A stretch of 64,000 nt of DNA from Ideonella sp. A 288. Its GTDB lineage: Bacteria; Pseudomonadota; Gammaproteobacteria; Burkholderiales; Burkholderiaceae_C. The position numbers and the translations under genes are program-made. The notes beneath the pieces were generated by a model that worked only from the letters and a program-made list of their open reading frames with translations, made no database searches and was not told the DNA's origin. The first letter of the stretch is position 1; each line of letters starts with the position of its first letter. Location: assembly GCF_002198735.1 (NCBI RefSeq), contig NZ_MWLO01000123.1:175262-239261 (forward strand), written 5' to 3'. Below, one piece after another: positions 1-7,153 of this stretch.

Positions 1-514
1 TGTACACGCCGGTGACGGCCTTGACCGCGGCCTCGTCGTTGCGGTCGGGCGGCGGGTCGTTGTTCGGGTGGCCGCGGTAGAAGGCACCACGCCATTCGAC
101 GACGGCTTGATTGCCTTCGCCACTGACGGCGATGGTGGAGGTGTAGTTGGTGACCGGCAATGCACCGCCGTCCTTGGCGCGGTAGCTGTAGCGCATCTTG
201 GCCTCGTCGTAGGCCTCCAGCGTCTCGGTCAGTTCACCGCCCCCCTTGAGCTTGATCTGCCGCACCGACCCGACCGTGTTGCCGTTGTCGGCCGGGCTCT
301 CGGCCACCGCCGGATGCCAGGCCTGCAGGGCGGCAAAGTCCTTGATCCGGGCCCACACCGCTGCCGGCGGGGCGTTGATGGTGATCTTCTCGTTCGCCTT
401 CTGGCGGGTGGGCCCGTGGGCCAGTGCCGCGACGGGCCACAGCGTGGCGATCGAGGCGGTCAGAGCGACGGCCATCAGGGCGCCAGTGCGCCGGTTGCAA
501 CGGAGGGGCAGCAT
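1..514 (-). CDS. mxaD: MxaD-like SRPBCC protein, exported, C-terminus cut by window edge
   Basis: Reading leftward from an ATG at 514, the frame stays open to the window edge (171 codons). The product begins with a cleavable signal peptide (basic start, hydrophobic core, then ALAHG near residue 33). A START/SRPBCC fold follows: KITINAPPAAVWARIKDF, then LQAWHPAV, and strands with LKGGGELTETLEAYDE and MRYSYRAKDG. Small exported SRPBCC proteins are known in methanol oxidation clusters as MxaD, which affects electron flow between methanol dehydrogenase and its cytochrome. It lies at the distal end of the leftward xox series, 40 bp after the beta-propeller gene, which supports the MxaD assignment. 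The C-terminus lies outside the window, so total length and any distinguishing features are not visible. A generic polyketide cyclase/dehydrase label is the alternative. Confidence 0.72.
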   Translation of the reverse strand, partial: MLPLRCNRRTGALMAVALTASIATLWPVAALAHGPTRQKANEKITINAPPAAVWARIKDFAALQAWHPAVAESPADNGNTVGSVRQIKLKGGGELTETLEAYDEAKMRYSYRAKDGGALPVTNYTSTIAVSGEGNQAVVEWRGAFYRGHPNNDPPPDRNDEAAVKAVTGVY

Positions 515-554
515 GCGATGTCTTTCGTGTCCTGCAGGGGTTGGTGTGAAGAAG

Positions 555-1562
555 TCAGGGTGCAATGGGCGCACCGATGAAGGCGCCGAAACCTCGGCTG
601 TTCTTGCCGGTGGCCACGGTGCCCAGGGCTCGGCCGCTGCGCGCATCGAGCACGCTCACGTTGTCGTCCATCCAGTTCACCACGTAGACGCGGTCACCAT
701 GCGCGGCCACGCCTTCCGGGTAGGCAAAGCCGGTGAGGGTGCGCAGCAGCGTCAGCGAGGCGGTGTCGATCACGCTGACGCTGTCCTCGTGCTGGTTGGT
801 CACGTACAGCAGGGTGCCCTGTGCCGCCAGGGCCGCCCCATACGGGGCCTTGCCGACCTTGATGGTGGCGACCACGGCCAGGCGATCGGGATCGCGCGTG
901 TCGAGCACCGTCACGTCGTCGCTTTGCACGTTGAGCGCATAGAGCCGCTGGCGCGGGGCATCGAAGAGCAGGGCGAACGGATGCTTGCCGACCTGCACCC
1001 GCGTGCGTACCCGCTGCGCCCGGGTGTCGACCAGCGCCACGCTGTCGTCGTCGCGCTCGGCCACGAACACCGTGTCGGCGCGGTCGCTGGCCGCCACGCC
1101 GGCCGGCGCCTTGCCGACCGCGATGCTGGCCAGCAGGGCGCTCCCACCCGCGGCCGACGCGGCAGGGCGCGTGTCGAACACCAGCAGGCGGTCGCGGAAC
1201 CAGTCGGCGGCATAGACGCGCGAACCGTCGGGCGCGGCGTCGATGCCCACCGGGCCCTCGCCAGCGGCCAGCGTGCCCACCACCGACTGCGTGCGCATGT
1301 CGATCACCGAGATGGACTTGCTGTCGGGGTTCGAGATGAAGACCCGCCCTGCGGGGCTGGAGGCCACCACGCCCGCCGGCGATCGGCCCACCGGCACCGT
1401 GGCCACCACCGCCTGCGTGGCCAGGTCGATCACCGACACATCGTGGCTGCCCTGGTTGGTGATGTAGGCGAACGGTGCCGCCAGCACACGGGCCGGCACG
1501 GCGGTGGCCAATGCCAGGCAGACGACTTGGCCAAGGAGCGCGGCGAGACTGGGCAGGCGCAT
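555..1562 (-). CDS. YVTN-type beta-propeller protein of the PQQ-dependent catabolism type, exported
   Basis: The product is 335 aa with a signal peptide ending near ARVLAAP, so it is periplasmic. About seven blades follow, each with a variant of AYITNQGSHDVSVIDLAT: FISNPDSKSISVIDM, YAADWFRDRLLVFDT, VFVAERDDDSVALVDT, YALNVQSDDVTVLDT, YVTNQHEDSVSVIDT and YVVNWMDDNVSVLDA. This is the PQQ-associated YVTN beta-propeller family found beside quinoprotein alcohol dehydrogenases. Its biochemical role is not established; a scaffold or redox-relay role is inferred from context. The ATG at 1562 is chosen because it starts directly at the signal peptide, although the frame is open further upstream. The gene lies 26 bp after the SoxYZ-like gene, so the two are probably co-transcribed. 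Confidence 0.83.
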   Translation of the reverse strand: MRLPSLAALLGQVVCLALATAVPARVLAAPFAYITNQGSHDVSVIDLATQAVVATVPVGRSPAGVVASSPAGRVFISNPDSKSISVIDMRTQSVVGTLAAGEGPVGIDAAPDGSRVYAADWFRDRLLVFDTRPAASAAGGSALLASIAVGKAPAGVAASDRADTVFVAERDDDSVALVDTRAQRVRTRVQVGKHPFALLFDAPRQRLYALNVQSDDVTVLDTRDPDRLAVVATIKVGKAPYGAALAAQGTLLYVTNQHEDSVSVIDTASLTLLRTLTGFAYPEGVAAHGDRVYVVNWMDDNVSVLDARSGRALGTVATGKNSRGFGAFIGAPIAP

Positions 1563-1588
1563 CGACGGGGACGGTGGGCGAGGGTGGC

Positions 1589-2458
1589 TCAATCGGGGCG
1601 CCGAAGCACCATCGCGCTCTGGAAGCGCAGGTCGTTGGAATCGATGACCTCGGCCTTCAACTCGCCGTCGCCACGGGGCACGAAGTAGAAGCGGAAGTTC
1701 GGGTTCTCGCTGATCGAGAAATCGACGTCCGCGGACATCACGGGCTGGCCGGCGTAGGTGACGTTCACCTGCCGCACGAAATGCGCCGGCGTGAACAGCC
1801 TCGACACCTGGTCCATCGCCAGCCCCGAGTTGTTGGGGTGGCTGATCATCAGCTGCGCCAGCACCGGCTCGGTGCCCGTGGGCGTGCCTTCGACACGGAT
1901 GCGCATGCGGCCCAGCGTGGCCAGCGCCGCCTGAGCGTCCTTGCCAGGGGGCGCCGAACAGCCGCCAGAGGCCTTGACGAAGCGCGTGACCATGTGCAGC
2001 TGGCCGTCGTTGGTCTCGGCAATGGCGCGCACGTGCGTGTACTCGTCGATGCGCACGCGGGTCTCGATGTCGGCGCGGCCGCTCAGCGGCGTGAACTTGA
2101 AGATCGCGGCAATCGGCGACGGGTTGTTGTCGATGACGAGGTAGACCTTCTCGATGTAGCGCGCCGGCGTCTGCGCCCAACGCGTCTTGATCGCGATCGG
2201 CACGATGGCGGCGTCTTCGGCGCGCACCGGCAGTTCGAGCGACAGCACCGCGTCGCCGTCTGACGCGATCGGGCGGGTCTGGAAAAGGCTGGCCCGCACC
2301 TTCTGCCAGATGGCACTGGCCTCCGGGTTGTCGCCGGTCTTGATCTGGGCGCGTGCCGGGCCTGCGGCGCCAAACAAGCCGACCAGCAACGCCATGCCGA
2401 TCATTGCCGTGCGGAACAGCACCGTGGCGCTGTCGTGGTTCCGGAATCGGAGTTCCAT
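1589..2458 (-). CDS. Quinoprotein dehydrogenase-associated SoxYZ-like carrier protein
   Basis: The product is 289 aa with an N-terminal signal peptide (hydrophobic core about residues 18-33, cleavage near ARAQ). The first half resembles SoxY, with the carrier-type Cys in VKASGGCSAPPGK (Cys167). The second half resembles SoxZ (LMISHPNNSGLAMDQ, then TPAHFVRQVNVTYAGQPV). In the sulfur-oxidation system SoxY carries substrate on a C-terminal Cys. Fused, related proteins are a recognised partner of PQQ dehydrogenases, where the true cargo is unknown. The ATG at 2458 has an AGAGG ribosome site nine bases upstream; a TTG nine bases further upstream would abut that site and is rejected. It sits between the metallo-hydrolase and beta-propeller genes that typically accompany it. 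Confidence 0.85.
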   Translation of the reverse strand: MELRFRNHDSATVLFRTAMIGMALLVGLFGAAGPARAQIKTGDNPEASAIWQKVRASLFQTRPIASDGDAVLSLELPVRAEDAAIVPIAIKTRWAQTPARYIEKVYLVIDNNPSPIAAIFKFTPLSGRADIETRVRIDEYTHVRAIAETNDGQLHMVTRFVKASGGCSAPPGKDAQAALATLGRMRIRVEGTPTGTEPVLAQLMISHPNNSGLAMDQVSRLFTPAHFVRQVNVTYAGQPVMSADVDFSISENPNFRFYFVPRGDGELKAEVIDSNDLRFQSAMVLRRPD

Positions 2459-2554
2459 GGTGATCAACCTCTGGGTGTCGGGGGTGGCAGGCGATCCACT
2501 CGATTCGGGAGCGGGCAGCCTCGGGTGCAGGGGCGGAACAGCTTGGCGGGCACG

Positions 2555-3595
2555 TCAGTTCACTGGTCGCTGACCGGATGCCGCCGAACTGGCACCCGGG
2601 GTCGTGGGGGAACCCGCGGCGTCGTCTTCCCACTCGAGCTCGGCATAGGCCGCCGTCACATTGCGCCGATGGAACCGTTCCGTCAAGCGCCAGCCGGGCG
2701 CCGCCGGCGCCGCGATGCGATCGATCGCCTGCTGGATGGTCCAACCCTGGCGGATGGCCCGGCGGGTGTCTGACAGCAAGGCGCCCAGGTAGTCGGCCTG
2801 TGCCGACATCATCGCGGTCCAATCGGTGCCGACGGCGCCGTGGCCAGGCACCACCGTGGCCACGTCCAGGCGCCTCAACTCGGCCATGGCCGACATCCAG
2901 CCGCGCAGGCTGCCATCGAGCACCGGCAGGTGCTGCACGAACAGCAGGTCGGCGGTGAAGAGCGTGCGCGTGCGCAGATCAAGGACGGTGAGGTCGTTGT
3001 CCGTGTGCGCGGTGGGCCAGGCGCGCAGGTGCAGCACGCGGTCGCCGAGGTCGAGCTCGGCGGTCGATTCCACCTTCAGCGTCGGGTAGACGATGGTGGC
3101 CGCGGACGTCTGCAGGCCAAAGTCGCGCCGCAGCGCGTTCAGGTAGTAGGGTGCGCGTGCCGCCAGGGTGCCGGGCAACCTGGCGCTGGCGACGAAGGTG
3201 GGCGCCGCCGCGCCCGGCGTGGCGAAGGCCTCGTTGCCGAGCATGTGGTCAGGGTGGGCGTGCGTGTTGATGACATAGCACACCGGCAGCGGCGTCGCGC
3301 GCTCGATGGCGGCGCGCAAGGCCTGGCCGACGGCGGGCGTGCCACCGGTGTCGATCACCGCCACGCAGCGGCTGCCGACGACGAAGCCGAGGTTGGCCAC
3401 ATCGCCGCGCCAGGCGGGGGCCCAGTCTTCGACCTCTCCGATGTGCACGTAGACACCGGCGGCGGTCTGGGTCACCGCCAACGGCGTCGCGGCCCAGGCG
3501 CCCGGCGCGGTGGCGACGGCGGCCGCCACGGCTGCGGCGCGATGCGAGCTCTGCAGCCACCGCGACACGTCGGCATATCGGGCAGGCTTCGGCAT
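2555..3595 (-). CDS. Quinoprotein relay system zinc metallo-hydrolase (MBL fold)
   Basis: The product is 346 aa from the ATG at 3595. After an N-terminal hydrophobic Ala-rich stretch (about residues 20-36, likely an export signal), it has a metallo-beta-lactamase fold. The metal-binding motif THAHPDH gives His112, His114, Asp116 and His117; further ligands are in WPTAHTDNDL, LFTADLLF and VVPGHGAVG. Members of this family occur with the SoxYZ-like carrier in quinoprotein clusters and are presumed to act on a thiol-bound species; the substrate is not known. A GTG at 3640 could extend the protein by 15 residues and overlap the upstream gene, but that extension looks non-coding. The C-terminal 30 residues are Ser/Ala/Pro-rich and probably disordered. 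Confidence 0.85.
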   Translation of the reverse strand: MPKPARYADVSRWLQSSHRAAAVAAAVATAPGAWAATPLAVTQTAAGVYVHIGEVEDWAPAWRGDVANLGFVVGSRCVAVIDTGGTPAVGQALRAAIERATPLPVCYVINTHAHPDHMLGNEAFATPGAAAPTFVASARLPGTLAARAPYYLNALRRDFGLQTSAATIVYPTLKVESTAELDLGDRVLHLRAWPTAHTDNDLTVLDLRTRTLFTADLLFVQHLPVLDGSLRGWMSAMAELRRLDVATVVPGHGAVGTDWTAMMSAQADYLGALLSDTRRAIRQGWTIQQAIDRIAAPAAPGWRLTERFHRRNVTAAYAELEWEDDAAGSPTTPGASSAASGQRPVN

Positions 3596-3612
3596 CGCCA
3601 GGGTCCGCCAGG

Positions 3613-3981
3613 CTATCGGGCCGGCGACCGCAGGAAACACCCAGTCTCGGCCTTGATGACCAAGGCGCGATAGCGCTTGATCCCCGGTTCGAGCGACGGC
3701 ACGTCGCGAATGGCGCTGCCACGCTCACCGCCGATCGACATGGCCTTGGCGGCCGTGCTGAGTTCAACGTACTCGTCGAAAGGGAGTTCCTTGGCGATGG
3801 CGTCCAACGCGCAGGAACACTTGCTGGACATCTCGAAGCGCGCACCCGGATAGGTGCGCATGCACTCCAGCACGTAGTTGACCCGGTCGGCCGTCGGAAA
3901 GTCGTTGGCACGTGCCGGCGTGCCGATTGCGAGCAGGGCGCAAAGGGTGAGCAGGCAGCGGGAAGCGGTCGAGGTTCGCAT
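3613..3981 (-). CDS. Small exported Cys-containing protein of unknown function in the xox cluster
   Basis: The product is 122 aa. A clear signal peptide (MRTSTASRCLLTLC, cleavage near ARAND) predicts a mature periplasmic protein of about 97 aa. Mature cysteines include Cys40 (LECMRTYPG), a CSC pair (Cys55 and Cys57) and one near the C-terminus (ETGCFL), suggesting disulfides or metal binding. No CxxCH haem motif is present. I do not recognise the family. It lies 17 bp before the metallo-hydrolase start and 14 bp after the 228-aa exported protein, so it is part of the same leftward transcription unit. A role in maturation or electron relay around XoxF is inferred only from position. Confidence 0.7.
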   Translation of the reverse strand: MRTSTASRCLLTLCALLAIGTPARANDFPTADRVNYVLECMRTYPGARFEMSSKCSCALDAIAKELPFDEYVELSTAAKAMSIGGERGSAIRDVPSLEPGIKRYRALVIKAETGCFLRSPAR

Positions 3982-3995
3982 GGGGCGGCAATGGG

Positions 3996-4682
3996 TCAGG
4001 GTTTGGGCTGCGGCGGCGCTGTCGGCGCGCCGTCGATCAGCAGGGTTTCGGCCATCGCGGCCGGGGCATCGGCAGTCTCGCCATCGATGCGCGTGCGGAT
4101 GCCGTACAGGCCACCCGGCACACTATCCGACAACATGAACACATAGTGCTTGCCAGCCAGTTTCTCGAACTTCGCCCGGTTGGGATCGTCCACGTACGGG
4201 TCGATGCTGATCTCGCGCACCGCGACGGACTTGCCCCGGTAGGGGAGGTTCACCTCGCGGATCGTGGCGCCCTGAAAGACCGCCATCCGGATGCGCTTGC
4301 GAAAGTAGTTGGCCTTGCCCTTGGTGAGCCGCTCCATCTCGCGGATGTCGCGCTCCAGGAAGTACAGGATCGCCGGATTGCCTTGTACGCCCTCGATTTC
4401 AGGCTGGCGCAACTGCCGCGCGCCCGTGAAGAACTGGGCCTTGGCCGCGCAGCAGGTCTTGTCTGGCAGTGCCGACAGGTTCAGTCGAACCGTGTCCTCG
4501 AAACCAGGTTCCATGCTCCCGGTCTTGGCGAAACGGTAACTCAGCACCTGTGGAGGGCGCAGCTTGGCGAGGTGGTTGTCGACGAACAAGGCCTGCTCGG
4601 CGGCCGAGAATTCGGTCGCGGCGTGCGCCGCGCTGCCGAGCAGCGCCAGGGCCAGCGTGAGTAGGGGCAGTCGATTGGTCAT
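3996..4682 (-). CDS. Exported protein of unknown function in the xox cluster
   Basis: The product is 228 aa with a standard signal peptide (MTNRLPLLTLALALLGSAAH, cleavage before ATEF). The mature part has a vicinal Cys pair (LPDKTCCAAKAQF), a basic stretch (KGKANYFRKRIRM) and a terminal segment rich in Pro and Ala. The phrase FMLSDSVPGGLYGIRTRI near residue 190 looks like a terminal beta-sheet element. No enzyme motif is recognised. The start ATG overlaps the stop of the upstream protease gene (ATGA), which indicates translational coupling and argues that the two act together. Family and function remain unassigned. Confidence 0.72.
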   Translation of the reverse strand: MTNRLPLLTLALALLGSAAHAATEFSAAEQALFVDNHLAKLRPPQVLSYRFAKTGSMEPGFEDTVRLNLSALPDKTCCAAKAQFFTGARQLRQPEIEGVQGNPAILYFLERDIREMERLTKGKANYFRKRIRMAVFQGATIREVNLPYRGKSVAVREISIDPYVDDPNRAKFEKLAGKHYVFMLSDSVPGGLYGIRTRIDGETADAPAAMAETLLIDGAPTAPPQPKP

Positions 4683-5737
4683 GTGGGGGGCAGCGTTGCT
4701 GCATCGGTGGCACAGGTTGCGCCGGCATCGGCCACCGCAGGAGTTGCGAGGCCTTGTGGCGCCAACGACGCCAATGGCACCGCCCCCGGCAAGGGGGCTG
4801 GTTCGGATCTGATGTGATGCGTCTCGACGACCGCCAGTTCCGCCTGTGTGGCGCTGGAGTCCGGGTCGATCGACAAGGAGCATTCGAGTGCGGCACGGGC
4901 CTCGGGCCAGCGATTCATGCGGGTCATCGCGAGGCCGAGCAGGTACCACGGCTCGGCGTCGCTGGCATCGAGTCGCACCCAGTCGGACGCCAGCGAGGCC
5001 AGTTCGGGCCATCGATCGTCACGCTGCAGCAGCGCAGCCCGCAGGAACCTGGGTTGATCGACGGCCGGTCGCTGCCAGTAGGCCAGTGGAGGCGCAGCAT
5101 GGCCGGGAGCCCCTCGCCGTGCCGTCTCACTGTCGCCTTGCAGCAGCGCGCTCAGCCATTCGATCGGCGCGGCGAAGTAGTGGGCCTGGCCTCCGCGCAG
5201 GCGGAAGGTGAGGATGCCCACCAGGCGAAGATCGGCATCGAACAGTCCGCCGCCACTGGCGCCGGACGTGAACCAGTTGGAACTGCGGATGACTCCGCTG
5301 CCGTCGAAGCGGTGCACGGCCACCACTTCACCGGCGCTGTTCTGCAGGCTCATGCCGCCGGTGTAGCCGAGCGCCGTCACCGGCTGTCCGGGCTTGAGCA
5401 GATCAGAGCGGCCCAGCGTCACGGCCGCGGCACGCAGGCCGGGCACATCGAGCACGCACAGGTCGTGGTCGAAGTCGCTGAGCCGCGCCGCAGCCTCCCA
5501 TCGCACCCCACCGCGCAGCACATGGATCTTCGACGTGCCGCCTGTGACATGGCAGTTGGTGACCACCGTCTCCGGTGCGACGACGACACCCGACCCCAGC
5601 GAGTAGCCACCCTGGTGGCGCACCGCTTCGATCTTCAACACGCTGGCGCTCAAGGCCAGCATTGCCGATCGGTCGATCTCCGCGGCCACGACCGATGCCG
5701 CGGCCGCACCGAGCACGAGGGACAGGAGTCGCTTCAT
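4679..5737 (-). CDS. Trypsin-like serine protease with C-terminal TPR segment, exported
   Basis: The product is 352 aa with a signal peptide (MKRLLSLVLGAAAASVVAAE). The protease domain shows a complete S1-type triad: His63 in VTNCHVTGG, Asp92 in DFDHDLCVLD and Ser161 in TSGASGGGLF, with the oxyanion-type G-x-S-G-G context. Residues about 225-295 form two or three TPR-like helical pairs (PWYLLGLAMTRMNRWPEARAALE). It therefore resembles a periplasmic DegP-like protease without a PDZ domain. It lies 23 bp after xoxJ and its stop overlaps the next start, so it is embedded in the xox operon. A job in quality control or processing of XoxF partners is inferred. A protease in this position is unusual. 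Confidence 0.82.
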   Translation of the reverse strand: MKRLLSLVLGAAAASVVAAEIDRSAMLALSASVLKIEAVRHQGGYSLGSGVVVAPETVVTNCHVTGGTSKIHVLRGGVRWEAAARLSDFDHDLCVLDVPGLRAAAVTLGRSDLLKPGQPVTALGYTGGMSLQNSAGEVVAVHRFDGSGVIRSSNWFTSGASGGGLFDADLRLVGILTFRLRGGQAHYFAAPIEWLSALLQGDSETARRGAPGHAAPPLAYWQRPAVDQPRFLRAALLQRDDRWPELASLASDWVRLDASDAEPWYLLGLAMTRMNRWPEARAALECSLSIDPDSSATQAELAVVETHHIRSEPAPLPGAVPLASLAPQGLATPAVADAGATCATDAATLPPT

Positions 5738-5760
5738 CCAGAGCGCCTGCGCGGCGGTGG

Positions 5761-6657
5761 TCAGGGCTTGGCGGCCTCGTAGGAGGCATCCACCAAGGGC
5801 ACGCCGAATTCTTTCAGGATGGACTGGATCTCGGCGTTCTGCGACTCGAGCAGCCCCTCGATCTGCTGCTTCCATTCGCGCTCGCCATAGCGCACGCCCA
5901 TGGCCATTTGATAGTCGAACTTGACCCCGCGTTCGGACTTGAGCGGCACCACCGTCAAGGCGGGCGTCTTCACTCGCTTGGCAAAGAAGCCAGCGATCGG
6001 CCCCCAGACGATGGCCACGTCGATCTTGCCGGCCGCCAGATCCTTCTCGATGATCTCGCCCGGGTACTGCTGCGGATCGGGATTCATGATCGGGTACGGC
6101 ACGCCTTGCTCGACCAGGCCGTGTCGGCTCAGCCATTCGGAGGCCGGCGAGCGGTCGTAGATGCCGATGCGCAGCGCGGTGAGTTTCGAGCGGTCGAGCG
6201 CCAGGAAGTCGTCGGCCGATTTCACCGTATCCAGACCCTTGCCCTGGGCAAACACCAGCGCATAGGTGGATCGGTAATAGGGTTTGGTGACGGACACCTG
6301 GTCGTAACCCGCGGGCACGCCCATGACGATGTCGCACGGGTAGTCCTGGTCCGGCAGCTTGAACCGCAGCGTGTTGCGGATGAAGGCCAGGCGCTGCGGG
6401 AACGAGTAGTAGGTGACAGGCAGGCCAAGCGCCTTGCCGAACACTTCGGCAATGCGGTTCTCGATGCCTTCGGCCCGGGTGTTGGAGAAGGGCAGGTTGT
6501 TCGGGTCCTGGCAGACGCGAAGCGCCGCGCGGGGTGGGGCCGGCTCCTGCGACCATGCGCCTGCCCCGACGGTGGACAACGCAACGGCCACCGCCCCGAG
6601 GCGCATCTTGCACCGCGAGTGCGCAGTCTTGCCAGGCGTGCGGGTAGGCTGGGTCAT
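5761..6657 (-). CDS. xoxJ: XoxJ/MxaJ-type periplasmic substrate-binding protein
   Basis: The product is 298 aa with an N-terminal export signal (hydrophobic core about residues 22-36). The fold is a type-2 periplasmic binding protein, opening LRVCQDPNNLPFSNTRAEGI, with YYSFPQRLAFIRNTL, PCDIVMGVPAGYDQV and the C-terminal lobe DVAIVWGPIAGFFAKR. The opening CQDPNNLPFSN signature is characteristic of the quinoprotein dehydrogenase-associated binding proteins MxaJ and XoxJ, which interact with the dehydrogenase during assembly or activation rather than importing a solute. Its ATG overlaps the stop of the cytochrome gene (ATGA at 6654-6657), giving the classical F-G-J cluster here in the order xoxF-xoxG-xoxJ. 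No permease or ATPase is nearby. Confidence 0.9.
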   Translation of the reverse strand: MTQPTRTPGKTAHSRCKMRLGAVAVALSTVGAGAWSQEPAPPRAALRVCQDPNNLPFSNTRAEGIENRIAEVFGKALGLPVTYYSFPQRLAFIRNTLRFKLPDQDYPCDIVMGVPAGYDQVSVTKPYYRSTYALVFAQGKGLDTVKSADDFLALDRSKLTALRIGIYDRSPASEWLSRHGLVEQGVPYPIMNPDPQQYPGEIIEKDLAAGKIDVAIVWGPIAGFFAKRVKTPALTVVPLKSERGVKFDYQMAMGVRYGEREWKQQIEGLLESQNAEIQSILKEFGVPLVDASYEAAKP

Positions 6658-7040
6658 TGGGGAATGGGTTCGACCTTCGCGCGCGTGATTGCGCCGTCGG
6701 AGCGCCCCTTCAGGTAAGCATAGAGCTGATTGATGTTGTCCATCACGACAGGGCTGTTGCCGAAGCTCTGCATGCCCTTGTCCAGGCGGCCCACGGTCAC
6801 CGTCTTGATGAAGTCTTCCTTCGACAGCGTCTTCAGGCTTTCGATCAACGACGGCCCCACCATGCCTTCCTGGTTGGCACCATGGCAACGGTCGCACGCC
6901 GCCGCACGCCAGCTGCGGAACCCCTTCATCGTCTCGGCATCGACCTTGTAGCCGTCGACTACTTTGTAGGGCTTGTCTTGCGCCTGCACGGAGGCCGCCA
7001 GGCCAAGCAGCACGCAGAACCAGGTTGTCTTCAAGTTCAT
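6654..7040 (-). CDS. xoxG: Cytochrome c electron acceptor of XoxF
   Basis: The product is 128 aa with a signal peptide (MNLKTTWFCVLLGLAASVQA). One haem c site is present, CDRCH (Cys49, Cys52, His53), and Met90 in DKGMQSFGN is the likely sixth ligand. Small monohaem cytochromes directly downstream of xoxF accept electrons from the reduced PQQ cofactor and are named XoxG or cytochrome cL. The ATG at 7040 places the initiator immediately before the signal peptide; an upstream in-frame start would add about 19 implausible residues. The gene is 113 bp after xoxF and overlaps xoxJ by four bases. Confidence 0.9.
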   Translation of the reverse strand: MNLKTTWFCVLLGLAASVQAQDKPYKVVDGYKVDAETMKGFRSWRAAACDRCHGANQEGMVGPSLIESLKTLSKEDFIKTVTVGRLDKGMQSFGNSPVVMDNINQLYAYLKGRSDGAITRAKVEPIPQ

Positions 7041-7153
7041 GAGTCTTCGATCCTCGAGTCGGCGAAAAAAGGGAGACGGCCCCCTTGCGGTTGCCATCCC
7101 CCGATCTCAGCAACGGGCCCGCGCCATGAACGGCCAGGCCCGCCTTCCTGCGG

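Noticed and set aside
246..1688. Long rightward open frame of 480 codons opposite the beta-propeller and MxaD-like genes
   Set aside because: Its translation is Arg/His/Gly-rich low-complexity typical of the antisense of a GC-rich gene, and the opposite strand has clear signal peptides and YVTN repeats.
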